A stretch of DNA of 64,000 nucleotides from positions 2,418,001 through 2,482,000 of the forward strand of contig NC_089184.1 in NCBI RefSeq assembly GCF_947507565.1, in the 5' to 3' direction. Below are positions 1 through 10,414 of this stretch, one piece after another. The translations under genes and the position numbers were made by a program. This DNA is from Oscarella lobularis. Its lineage: Eukaryota; Porifera; Homoscleromorpha; Homosclerophorida; Oscarellidae. Numbering within the stretch: position 1 is the first letter of the stretch; each line of letters opens with the position of its first letter. Below the pieces are notes generated by a model. The model was not told where the DNA came from, made no database searches, and saw nothing but the letters and a program-made list of their open reading frames with translations.

Positions 1-352
1 ATAAGGGATACATACCCTGCAAGCAGGGCATGGTACACTGTGAATTGCACTATGCGGTATTAAACTCAGGCGAAAAACATGCATAAGGGATACATACCCT
101 GCAAGCAGGGAATGGTACACTGTGAATTGCTCTATGTACAGTATGCAGTAAACTCAGGGGGAAAACGTGCATCAGGGATACATACCCTGCAAGCAGGAAG
201 TGGTACAGTGTCAATTGCACAAAAACATGCATCAGTGATACGTACTCTGCAAGCAGGGAATGGTACACTGCGAATTCCACTATGCGGTAAACTTAACTCA
301 GGGGGGAAACATGCATCAGGGATACACGTATTGCAAGGGCAGGGCACTCTAC
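1..352. repeat. Tandem repeat, about 4.5 copies of an 82-88 bp unit
   Basis: Units begin near 1, 83, 171, 231 and 315. Each carries the core GATACATACCCTGCAAGCAG, followed by a GGTACACTG block and an AACTCAGG block. The third copy is only 60 bp because it lacks the middle part. The array starts at the window edge, so its full length is unknown. Nothing suggests coding function. Confidence 0.85.
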
Positions 353-777
353 CAGGAGTCGCTGGAACCTCGCAGCGAGGTCGCTTTCGCGCGGAAGAAG
401 CCATGGAAAAACGGAAAGACAAAGGAAGATGGCGGCGGAGAAAATATGCATAGCGCACTCTAAGGCGATTCGAATTAGGGCGAAACGCGACTTCACGGCG
501 GCGATTGCTCGATTCGGATCGGTAGAAAACCCGCGCGAGACGTCGCGTTTGGAATTCCGGCGCGATCGGCGGCCCGGGAAAGCGGCGGCGGAGGAGGATC
601 CGCGGCGGGGGTCCCGACGATCGCGCGTTCAATCGATTGCGCGGAAGGGCGTTCGAAGCGCAGCGGCGCGATCGAAGCGCGGTCACGGCGTCGGGCGGCG
701 AAATTTGAAGGCGAAAACGCGAGGTCCCGCATTGGAAACGCAGGCCCCGTACGAAGCTCCGTAAATTATGGGAAGAC
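353..777. other. GC- and CpG-rich stretch without a recognisable gene
   Basis: This block is visibly richer in CG dinucleotides than its surroundings. Open frames exist on both strands, but none has recognisable domains and they overlap heavily, as expected by chance in GC-rich DNA. It could be a promoter-type CpG island or transposon sequence. Confidence 0.3.
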
Positions 778-1195
778 AGCGCGGTTCCTTTGATGATAAT
801 TCAATTTTGTTCTCGTGGGTAGTGGCCCTCGCGGCCGTGCAATACTTCCGACTTATGACTGCCAAGCAGATTTAGGCGACTCTTCGCTTTCCAAAACATC
901 TGCCGAAAACATCTCCGCGAATAACCGCTTCGATGCCGGAACGCTGCTCTTCGAAGAGAGCAGCAATACCGACTCTTCGACAAATCGAGCGAAAAGCTTC
1001 GTCAAGGAGGGAGGCCTCTACCAGAAATGACATCTACAGCACCGTAACACGGCAGTACTGTAGAACGGCTGACGTAGAGAGCGTAACGCGGCGCTATGGG
1101 CGCTGATTACATTAGCAAAGCTCGACGCTGATTGTCTGACCGTTCTTGGATAGTAGCGCTCTCATTGGATAATTAGCGGACAAAGGAACCGCGCT
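778..1195. mobile_element. Possible MITE with 15-bp perfect terminal inverted repeats
   Basis: AGCGCGGTTCCTTTG at 778-792 is matched by its exact reverse complement at 1181-1195, giving a 418-bp unit. No coding sequence or clear target-site duplication is visible. Superfamily cannot be assigned from the sequence alone. Confidence 0.4.
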
Positions 1196-2499
1196 CTAGT
1201 ATACAAGTTGCCCAGACTCTCTCCCAGCCGCGTAGCGCGCGTGGGGAGAGTTTGGGTTTCCGAGGCTAAGCCGTAACCCAACGTCGGCAACCCCGGATAA
1301 AGGAGAAAGGAGGCCTCAACGACAAAGGAATCGAAAAGAGGATGGTAGTGTGCGTATTGAAACTGCGGTAAGCATCGGGACTGGCTCTCTGCTTCGTGTA
1401 GGTTCTTTGCGGTGTTAATGTCTGTTTAGCGACGCTGTCCCCCTCGTCATAGTGGGCGTGAAAGTGGGAGGAGCCGTACCAGACCTCTCTGGGACACCGT
1501 CATACGGGTGTTCTTGAGAGGGTCTGGGGACCAGGCTAGTAAGTTTTCCGCTACGAGCCAGTCGACAGAGACGGTCGAAGACGCGGCTGGACTGGGACGA
1601 CGCCTCTCTACGACAGAAACGATGCATAAGCGATGTAGGAAAGGCGATCGTCCTACTTGCCTTCCTGGAGAAAATCGCGGAAGAGCCCGGACAAACAACT
1701 CCCCCGGATATATAAGAGGGGTTAATAAACAGTACATGCAGTCACTCATATTAAAAAGTTAAGCTTTGTTCCTTAACGATGCCCTGACGTCTTGTTGTCA
1801 GACAGAGCGTCATTTGCCCGGCTATAAGGATAGATAGACTAAATGAATAAGTTCTTTACAATCTCGTTTCACCCTTCAATCTAAGGATGTAGACTTAGAA
1901 AACGTACTCTGTCGCTATTTAGACGAGAAAAGCGTCTGTCACTTTTTTCCATTCTATATTAGTCACGTGAACAAATCCTTGACTTTAAGTATTTACTCTT
2001 TATGGTATTATTGATTTTATGACTTTATTAACGATTAGAATAAAACGTTTGAGGCCATTTCACTGACGATTAGTGATGGGATTACTTTGTAAATTAATTA
2101 ATTAATTAATAATTAATTAAATCGCCGGTTGTCGCCTATTTTTTCGGAACGACAATCGTCAGAATCTTTGAAGAGCCCTATCTCGGAACTCGTCATCCTG
2201 AAACGCTCCAATATAAAAGAACAGATTCCATCGGCCTCTTTTGCTTCATCGGCATGAATAACGTCTTAGATTTTTCATTGACATCAAAAACGCGCTAAGT
2301 TAGATTGGTGAAGTTTGTACATAGGTGTTACCGTGCATGTCAATGTGTGTGTGTGCGTGTGGTATATCATCAGTTGGAAGTCGTTGACAATTGATGCACC
2401 AGGTATGATCATCCCTCTTTTCATCTGTCTTTTTCCTTGTAGGAACATTTGTAGAAGCTTTCCGATGTCGCTGCCGATTCACCTCTGGGCCCCAAGGTG
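1196..2499. other. Intergenic stretch, no gene recognised
   Basis: Contains an imperfect hairpin at 1211-1256 (CCCAGACTCTCTCCC against GGGGAGAGTTTGGG) and a TAAT/TTAA simple-repeat tract near 2090-2121. Short open frames lack recognisable domains. No supported exon was found. Confidence 0.5.
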
Positions 2500-2875
2500 A
2501 GTAAATAAACCGGCCCAACTCTTGAGCCAGAGAGGTTAAACGTGGCTTGAACGCAGGGGAGCCCAGCCCCTGCTCCAGTGGAGCGTGTGATAAACTGCCA
2601 CCCCACTTGGGCAAGACGCGGTGGGTTACAATAGCGGTCCCCCTGGAATCAGGCCGGCAGCACTCACATCCGAGTGCTGCCAGTCCCAGGCGTCCGAGCC
2701 GGGAGACTAAACAGGCTCTAACTCCGACGGGGAGTACTGAGGTTGACCCCCACCCAACCGAAGCCTATACGGGCCCGATGCGGCCCGTGCAGGTGGACAG
2801 CTACTTCAGTCGAACCTATGCGTAAATTTTTTGAGCTTCCGGTTTACTTCCGCGTTATATTTAAAAAGTTGTAAG
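2500..2875 (+). mobile_element. Dispersed non-coding repeat, copy 1 (partner at 49957-50300)
   Basis: Shares the block GACGCGGTGGGTTACAATAG (here at about 2615-2634), the following GCGGTCCCC and a downstream CACATCCGAG with the copy near 50.03 kb, in the same orientation. Both copies end in an ACTTCCGG-containing segment followed by an A/T-rich tail, which suggests a retroposed, SINE-like unit. No RNA polymerase III boxes were recognised, so the class is open. Confidence 0.55.
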
Positions 2876-3357
2876 ATAGGACTGTACATGGCGTGGATGC
2901 GGCGCGCTTTCCACGTGCACGCGAGACCCATCGCATAGGGTTCCGAAGCAGTTTTACAACACGATGAAAGGGTCATGCTCAGGACCCTTTACGCTAATGC
3001 TAGTATATAAAAAGATCCAAAAAATCGCAACGAATCCGTTTTTCTTTCGTCCTGTACTTTCTGACTTCACATAAGAGCGAGGTGAGACATTGGGGGAAAA
3101 CAAAAGCCAGAGCGCCAGACCCTTCAAGCACATAAGGGAATGTGAAACCAAGACTTGATCCTCAATAGGCCGAATGGCTCCTGCAATATACAAAGCTATG
3201 ATCAAAGGTCACGCGTAATAGGCAAGAGCCATGGACAAAAGGTCTCCTGCACTACATAACATCTCTTTCAACCGCGTTTGCTAAAACTCTCGTATAATAA
3301 GCAAGAGCCATGGCCAAAGTTTTCATGTAATGAAGAAATGCAAGCGATGACGCAACT

Positions 3358-3491
3358 CTATAGACGACGTCATCATACGCCGCCATCATCTATGGAGATG
3401 ACGTCATCAGGTGCCGCCATCAACTATAGAGACGACGTCATAAGATGCCGCCCTCATCTATATAAACGACGACATCAGATGCCGCCGTTCA
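3358..3491. repeat. Four-copy tandem repeat (32-34 bp) with CRE-like palindromes
   Basis: Units start at 3358, 3390, 3424 and 3458, each beginning CTAT. They contain GACGACGTCAT or the palindrome TGACGTCA, then a GCCGCC block. The sites resemble CREB/ATF binding sites, but no gene start lies next to them. Just upstream, a GCAAGAGCCATGG motif occurs twice (near 3221 and 3301). Confidence 0.75.
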
Positions 3492-4874
3492 AAGTAAAAA
3501 TGTCGCTCACGCGTGTTCACACGATGACATGGACGGGAACTTCAGAAGCACGTACCTGGGTAATGTCAACGTGGACTTTCGGTTGCAGATCACTCACTCA
3601 AGTCCGCTATAGGATCAACGGGACATTCCAAGCAACGTTAGAATCGTAACTGCCTGCCTAAAAGCAATATTAATGAATAATGAATGACTCACAAATATTA
3701 GTCTATGATATAATTTGAACCTCCAACGAATCCGATGACTTCGGTGTTCTCAATAACGTCCCTTAGTCATTATTAACATAAGTCTCTACAAACAGAAGAA
3801 CTCGTTCTGCTAGACCATTGCAACGACAATGTCCTTCACCCTCAAAACTATTTCTCTTCTCTGATTTCATGAAAATAACCACCTTATTTCAATCCTCCTT
3901 CGATCAGATGCACCAACAGAGCCTCGCCGCAACAAGCGAACTAGAAAACAAGAAAAAAGAATAAGAACGGTTAAAAATGCTTATAACATATGGGAAGGTC
4001 CCCCCTGAACATTTTATAGGGAACCCTTTTCTTTCGTTCGTTGCAAATAATGCGAATAACCCTACCGCTACAGAATTCTCATTTGTCAATGCATACAACA
4101 CAAAAACGAAACACATTCTATCCAATTCGCTGAAGTAACTGCCCGCTGGTGAGACAGCTTGAAACCGACCATGAAAAACATCGTTATCCGGGTCTTCCGC
4201 GGTAACTCATTGAGGTCTATCAAAATGCGTCGTTAGCGCAGCCCGATAGTGCCAAATAGCCATTAAAAAAGAAAATTTAGCGTTGCCCGCATATTTCCCA
4301 CAGTCCGCATCTTTGTTTTACAGCGGGAAAATACATGGCCCTTCATTTGCTTCAAGTTGTCTCTTCAGCATTTGATCGTGCAATAGCCAATTTAAGACTA
4401 AGCCGACAATCACTAAACACCTATTTCCTATTTCCAATAGGTATTTATATTGATCATTGGAGTATCGAGGGGTTTGCATGGTCACTATGGGAAATACTGT
4501 CAGTAGAAACTTTCTTGATATAACGAGAGACAGAAGAAAAACTCGGAGTAAAACGTATTGATGAAATATGACCCGATGACTGTCTGTCCCGATCCACTGT
4601 AGCTGCCTCACAACTTCAAAGCTTTGTGATAACGGAGGTGTAAATTTACGTCACGTGATGAAAAATACGGGCAATTACTTCTATTGAGATCGTTCTGCTT
4701 TTCCTCAGCGTTCCTTCATTCGGAGAAGAAAGAAACATAGTAAGAATGGCCGTGAACGCCCTCTTTCCTGTCACTTGACTAATATTTCTTTTAGATGAAA
4801 CAACTTAGAACGCTACTGTAAATAATTTCTTTTCCAGACAACCAAGAGTCATTAATAGTTATTTCAATAACAAA
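3492..4874. other. Intergenic stretch, nothing recognised
   Basis: A/T-rich sequence with several short open frames on both strands, none with recognisable motifs or convincing splice-linked continuation. Confidence 0.5.
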
Positions 4875-5045
4875 ATGGCCAAAACGGCGTCACCTGAGCC
4901 TCGATACTTTCACGAAAGTGCGTTGATCGGGGATGAGTTGAATCTCATCGGTGGAAGAAGGAGTCCATATATTTCCCTCGCAACGAAATCTGGACATGTA
5001 ATGTCCGAGAAGAGAAGAAATGGATTCGCCCTTTTGCCGAAGGAA
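4875..5045 (+). pseudogene. Kelch-repeat pseudogene fragment
   Basis: The translated fragment aligns with the start of the Kelch domain of the gene at 45785-49084. SPEPRYFHESALIGDEL matches SPEKRFLHECALIDDHL there. After a frame change near 4960, PRNEIW and NVREEKKWIRPF match PRNEIF and NVRREEKKWIRRF. Similarity stops near 5040, where the dispersed repeat begins. No donor site, kinase part or upstream exon is present, so this is a truncated, frameshifted relative. Confidence 0.75.
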
Positions 5046-5049
5046 AGAA

Positions 5050-5415
5050 TGAATACGCATTCCTAAAGCGTTTAGAAGCGTGACATGAAAGTAGAAGAGT
5101 CATGAGTACGATCGTGGGTCCTATATTGGGGCCCCCTAACAAAATCTCGTACAGTCGCCGAGAGAAAAAGACGTTTGGAATGGTATAAGACTAATCGCGA
5201 ACGCCATTGACGTCAGATTGCTTACCAGGGAGCGGATGCGTCGTCTCCATCTTGCGCGCAGGGGGCGGAACCGCTCTCCCTCAAAAATCATCCGCTACGA
5301 CGTTCGACGTCCTCTCGACTCTGACAGGAATCCTACGCATATAAACGTGTTTGTAAAGAACTAAATACCCTTTAGAAGCTTACCAGTAGTCCTGGCGATC
5401 GACGATCAGTAAAAC
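5050..5415 (+). repeat. Dispersed repeat, uninterrupted copy (split copy at 57655-59660)
   Basis: Three blocks align with downstream sequence: TAAAGCGTTTAGA (5065) with 57.67 kb, GTTTGGAATGGTATAA (5173) with 59.05 kb, and the CTCGACTCT...GAAGCTTACCA portion (5314-5385) with 59.57-59.64 kb. The downstream copy is interrupted by two later insertions, so this copy approximates the empty arrangement. No coding potential was recognised. Confidence 0.7.
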
Positions 5416-5429
5416 AGCAAAAAAAACCG

Positions 5430-6178
5430 TGTATGTCGCAAGTAGGGCCATGCACTCTCTGGTTTCTTTGATGACTCTAGGTGCTTCGATGGACTTTCGC
5501 CATCTTCGCGAGCCTACAGGAGGCAGCTGCTCGTGGGGAAATTATCTATTGGCCACGGCAAAGGACAAACACATCACTGGACGAAAATTCAGAAACAAAA
5601 ACGCGCAGCTGATAATCAAAATGTGTCTATGTCGACAAAACACGATCGTCTCTTCAATCAAATTGAATTCCAAAAGTGTCGTTTATAGAACTTCTTTTGC
5701 CTCACGGAGCAGGTTCTGTGGAAACAGACGGTAGCACAAAGCAGTACATATAAATAATTAATTAATTTAAGGCAAATCTTTTAGTTTTAAAATGGCTTCG
5801 GAATGCGATCACGCTGCACCGCTTCTTCAAAAATTTCCTACTAATCTCTGTCTCATTAATTAATTAAACTGCGTTTCAATCGATGCTTCATCTGGCGCAA
5901 GAATTTTTACAGTTTAACTTTTCCACGGCATAACGACTTATATATATAGAGGGCTCGCCTGACGGAACTAAATGGTAAGTCAAGCTCTTTCAAGAGCATT
6001 TTGAATGAAGATGAGGCGAAAGTACTAAGCGGTGACTCTGATGCCGCAGATGCCGCGCTTGGCTATATAAAGAAGCGTTTAATTAACTTTCCTAATGTCT
6101 ACCTGGATATAATTAATCATCTGCATCGACAATTCATTCCTTGCAAAATGAGCAAAGCACGCTAATTAATTAAAGACG
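5430..6178. other. A/T-rich intergenic stretch 3' of the CARD-TIR gene
   Basis: Contains several TTAATTAATT tracts (around 5757, 5855 and 6163). No exon or RNA gene was recognised. Confidence 0.5.
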
Positions 6179-9100
6179 CTATCTAAGAGAGTCTATGAGG
6201 CGTTCCCAGAAAATGGGCCGGTGCAGTTCGTTTGTGTAGTCAATGTGAAGAATTCTTTTCAGAGGAGACGGTATTTTGCACTTTTGATAGATGACCGGAA
6301 TAAAAAAATTTATTCTCTGAGCTTAAGGTAAAGAATCTCGTTAGTGAAATAATTATTGTTAATTTACTTACCACGTGAAAGGTTATTGAATACTGTTGCC
6401 TCTAATTCTTTAAATTCTGATCGTATGTAGTTTGGTGACAGAATGATGACAGTACGCCTGCTCGCATGTCTGATAACGAATTCAGTAGCGGAATACTGTT
6501 CATTGCCAAGAACAAAATCACGATAGGGCATGCAGGTTAATAGAGAATTCTCTTGGCATTTCTGATCCAACTCCAATGCAAAAGCAATATCGCTGTCATG
6601 ATATGACAAAAAGACGTCAAAAAATTTTCCATTATCTAAATAGAGATTGAGGCCCCGGAATGAAAGACTAAGTTTGCGTTACCAGGTGTCTTGTAATTGC
6701 GTACAAGTTTGTAAAGTTGTGCCTCGACCTTCTCTTCCCCCCACTCCTCCTCTTTTTCATCACTGACTAGAGAAGAAGACGAGCTGCTAGGAAGTGCAGG
6801 CGGGTAGCTAGTTAACAAAGGTGGATTAACTATCGAAGCTGCTGATCGTGGAGAAAGCGACGTTAGACTTGATGGCGTCGTAGTCGTCGACAAGGACTGG
6901 ACGGCACAACCGAGATTTGGCGAATAACGCTCTATGGCTAGGACAATGTCGTTCTCATCTTGCTCTCCGATTCTCTCAGCATATGAAACAGTAGAGGTGG
7001 TGACTGCTTCTGATTGCTGAGGTGTTCCACCTTGAAGGACGGTTCGAACAGCAGTATTCTTTGCAAGATGGTAGGGCGCTTTACCTTCCTACATTTTACC
7101 AGCATATATCTTTTGATCGCTGAAGAAAATCGGGTATATCACCTTATCTTTGCAAGTGGCGTCAACGCCATTCGAAATAAGAAGTTCAATTACAGCTTTG
7201 CTAGAATCACTCTCTGCAGCCATATGCAACACATTCCTATTTCTCTAAGAAAACATCAAGGATAGAAAGCAAGTAGAAATGGCTAACGAGACTAACGGTA
7301 TCTTTCGCAGAAACATCAGCCCCCAATTGAATTAGTTGTGCAATGACGATTAGAGACGAACGAGGAGAAGCACATGCGTGCATTAGAGGAGTCATTCCGT
7401 TCTGTAGAATTGAAACAATTTAAAAGAAACTAGCTTTAATTAAAAATTAGAAATGCCACCTTATCAACGCAGTTGACGCCAACGCCCATCACGTTGACAA
7501 GATGACACAGAACGTGCGATATAACTCCGTCAAACTGTTTTTTCATACTTGTCAGCCCTTTTGCTCTGCTGGCTAACATAAAAGCTGATTCACCTTGCTA
7601 AGAGATCAATTGTCAAAATATCATTACATATTACTAACGATACGTTAACCTTGTTAGAAAAATTGACGTCAAAATAAAGTCCACTTTTAAGCCACAACAA
7701 GTATGATTGCCAAAACCCCTTTGTGGCCAACCAGTAAACAAATTTGCTGTTGTTCTAAAAAGAAAGCAATGCATCGGCTATAATCTAACGCTGTTTACGG
7801 CTGCACTGTTCTAAGGCTTGAGAAAGCTGACATTATAACCAGAGCATTTCGCTTTGCCTAATTAATAAAAAAAAGTAATTTTAAATGAACTAAATTACGT
7901 CATAAAATATCGCACCTTTGTGACACTCTCTTGAAGCTTCTTTAATAAATCTTTTTGCTTACGACCTAACAAACCATAATCAAGGGATTGTTTCAACTTT
8001 GTCATAGTTAGTTTAGGAAACTACATAAAAAACTGTAAACAGCAAATACAATATGAGAAAATTTCTTACATGAATTCTATTCAAATCAAACTGAACAGTA
8101 TTCATTTTACGCTTCATCTCCATTCTTCTGCCACTTTTGTGCAAGCGATGAAAAAGAGTGGTAAAAACATTAGCAAAACGAGCAAGATTTGCTAAAAAAC
8201 AACCAAAATAAGAACGGCAGCGTAAACAGAAAATGAATTATTATAAAACTACAGCGCGCTGTTATGAGCCACACTACTAATGATGCTTACCGATTAAAGC
8301 GAAAGGGAACGTTCCGAAAGATACAGAAGCTGCAGCATCAATTTTCAAAACAACGCTGAGAATACCACAATAGCCAAGATGCTTCATAAGGTTTATGAAA
8401 GCAGCTCCTGGAACATTCACGGTGACAATGCAAGAGCCGTCTTTGACAACTAGCTCAATATCGTCTCTTTTTATATTCATGATACTTGTCACATAGTCGA
8501 CGAAAACTTCTTCCTGTTGTAGGAATCGTTGACGATCAATGTTGGGAAACATGAATCTCATTTTAATAACTTTTCCAATTTTCAGTCCTCTTATTTCGCG
8601 AGGATAAAGCTCCGACACTTTGACAGTCTTCGGAATTGCTTCGTTCAGGTATTTTTTAAGCGCGGCTTCCACTTCGTAGCGATGGCGCAAGTACCACGGA
8701 ATCAGGTCCTCAGTGACGTCCACGTGTACACACAAACATTTATCATTCCGCGGAAGATTATGCGAAACGCAGGAGGCCGTTTGCAAAACATCCAAGAACG
8801 GATTTCCAAGCTTTGAAGAAGATTTTGAGTGAGTCAAACCATAAATGCTGCCTGAACTGTCTATTGGAGAAAGAGGTCGATGAGGATAAATAGCACTAGT
8901 CAGAGACTGCGGCCGTAGTCCACCGTGACGCTCCTGGCGAGGATAAGCCAGAAGAGATGACGTTTCTACAACATCTTTACCCTGGTCAACTATGCAGTAG
9001 TAAAGGTCATCTCCGGCTCCCCCGTTTATTGTGAGTAGGGCGTTGCAAAAGACGGTGAAACTTGGCTTTGGCTTGCGACTGAGAATAGCGAAAAGGTCTC

Positions 9101-9272
9101 GCGCCGTTTCTTCGTCGGCAGTTTGCTTCCGAAGTATATTGTAGTGAGGCAAGTCAATGCATCCCTTAGAGCACAACTCGTCGAGTAGGTTGCCGCTAAG
9201 AAGGTTTGCAAGAAGAGGAATAGCTTTAGGCAAAGCCGGTCGAAAATGAGTCGACCAACGCCTGTCAACCAT
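6179..9272 (-). CDS. CARD - ankyrin repeats - TIR protein, 10 exons, about 823 aa
   Basis: Proposed exons (minus): 9272-8291, 8191-8070, 8020-7916, 7754-7650, 7597-7460, 7401-7297, 7244-7143, 7088-6683, 6635-6372, 6321-6179. Phases are compatible throughout and introns are mostly 45-60 bp. The first exon holds a CARD-like six-helix region (about residues 15-85, core LLSGNLLDELCSKG) and then a domain I do not recognise. Exons 4-8 carry ankyrin units, several with one 105-bp exon per unit (for example NGMTPLMHACASP). A Ser/Thr-rich linker precedes a C-terminal TIR domain with box 1 FFDVFLSYHDSD, box 2 YRDFVLG and box 3 FWERL. CARD and TIR are homotypic adaptor domains of cytoplasmic immune signalling; the role here is inferred. 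TIR NADase activity cannot be judged. An in-frame stop upstream supports the ATG at 9272. Confidence 0.8.
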
Positions 9273-10035
9273 AGATGGGTCCTCTGAGATTGCACTTAGT
9301 TAGTTACGCAAAGAGACACGTGACTGAAATGCACCCGCTAGGCGATTTGACGTATCGAGGGTAGGTCAATAAAAGTTTTCTATCGTCGATACTTATCGGT
9401 TGTAAATTCCTGGAAAATGCTTTCTCGAAGTAGAAAAATCAATAACAAGCTCTTCCAATGGATCAAGCCGATTCAACGCCGACAGTCTCCATAGTCGAAT
9501 GCACTGTATCACGAACGCTGATAAAGAATCTTCATTCTTTCAGGTTCTGATATATGACGAAATGAAAATAGTCAAATAAATCATGGCCTTCTGATTACCA
9601 TGGATTTTCATATATACCAAAGCCTTAGGGGAGAAGCTGCATCTAATGAAATAAGAATGAGATTTCGCTAGGACCAGGGGCTTTCGATCAAAACAATGAT
9701 GGTAACGTTGTCCTAGAAACGTACGCGTATACGTGTCCTAGTTCTAACGCAATTGGCCGTTCCGCACCACTGTCGATTGAAGTTGCATTGCGGGAAGAAC
9801 TTCGGGCAGGTCGAATAATGAAGCCATTTTTTATCCGGGGACTCCAAAGTATCCTTCGCCGGACGTCAATCGGGGTTTCTCAGCATCAGAACTGTGTTCA
9901 TCTCTGTCGCGATTAAGCTGATAAACGTTACGTGGACTTATCGGGTCATTGCGCTGCGTGCACAACTTGAAGGCTCCGGCCAAGCCACCTTTAGCTGTTC
10001 GTGCAGTTTCAACGCAAGGCGCTGATCGCTTTTAA
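9273..10035. other. Intergenic region between two minus-strand immune-type genes
   Basis: Holds the putative 5' flank of the CARD-ankyrin-TIR gene. No TATA box, exon or RNA gene was recognised. Confidence 0.45.
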
Positions 10036-10222
10036 GCTGCAGAGAATGCCACAGCGTTTCGATCTGTCAGCGAAAACTTTTCACTTTCTAAAAATTCACT
10101 TGGTAGCGCGAGGTCATTAATTAATTAATTAATTAATTTCTAACCTCGCTTGTGTCCAGAGCTTTACTCAATTCCGCAACAAATGTCTTGACCTTCGTTT
10201 CATACTCTTTCGCTCTGCTGAT
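10036..10222 (-). pseudogene. Fragment of the DDX60-like gene (copy of 27946-28105)
   Basis: On the plus strand, CTGCAGAGAAT, CTTTTCACT and TCTTGACCTTCGTTTCATAC occur in the same order as in the DDX60-like gene near 28 kb. The copy includes its intron, so it arose at DNA level. It is interrupted by a TTAATTAA expansion at about 10116-10140 and has no flanking exons. It is a relic, not a gene. Confidence 0.8.
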
Positions 10223-10414
10223 TTTCTTGAAGCTTTTTTGTAAAGAAACTTTTCTAGTTGCAGGACACAATGTCGATTTTCTTATAAAATAGGCTTTATT
10301 TCGTTCCTTGCTTCCATTGAATGCTGCGATTGATTTCCACAGCCACGAAACTACAGAGCTACTAAGATTCTAAGAAGAAATACATGTCTCTCACTCCCAA
10401 AAAGTGAAAAACAG

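Noticed and set aside
1-352. Possible CRISPR-like array
   Set aside because: Units are 60-88 bp and contiguous with no unique spacers, and the window is animal DNA with spliced genes. It is an ordinary tandem repeat.
429-764. 111-codon frame in the GC-rich block
   Set aside because: Several overlapping frames on both strands are expected in CG-rich DNA. No domain, conserved start or splice context supports it.
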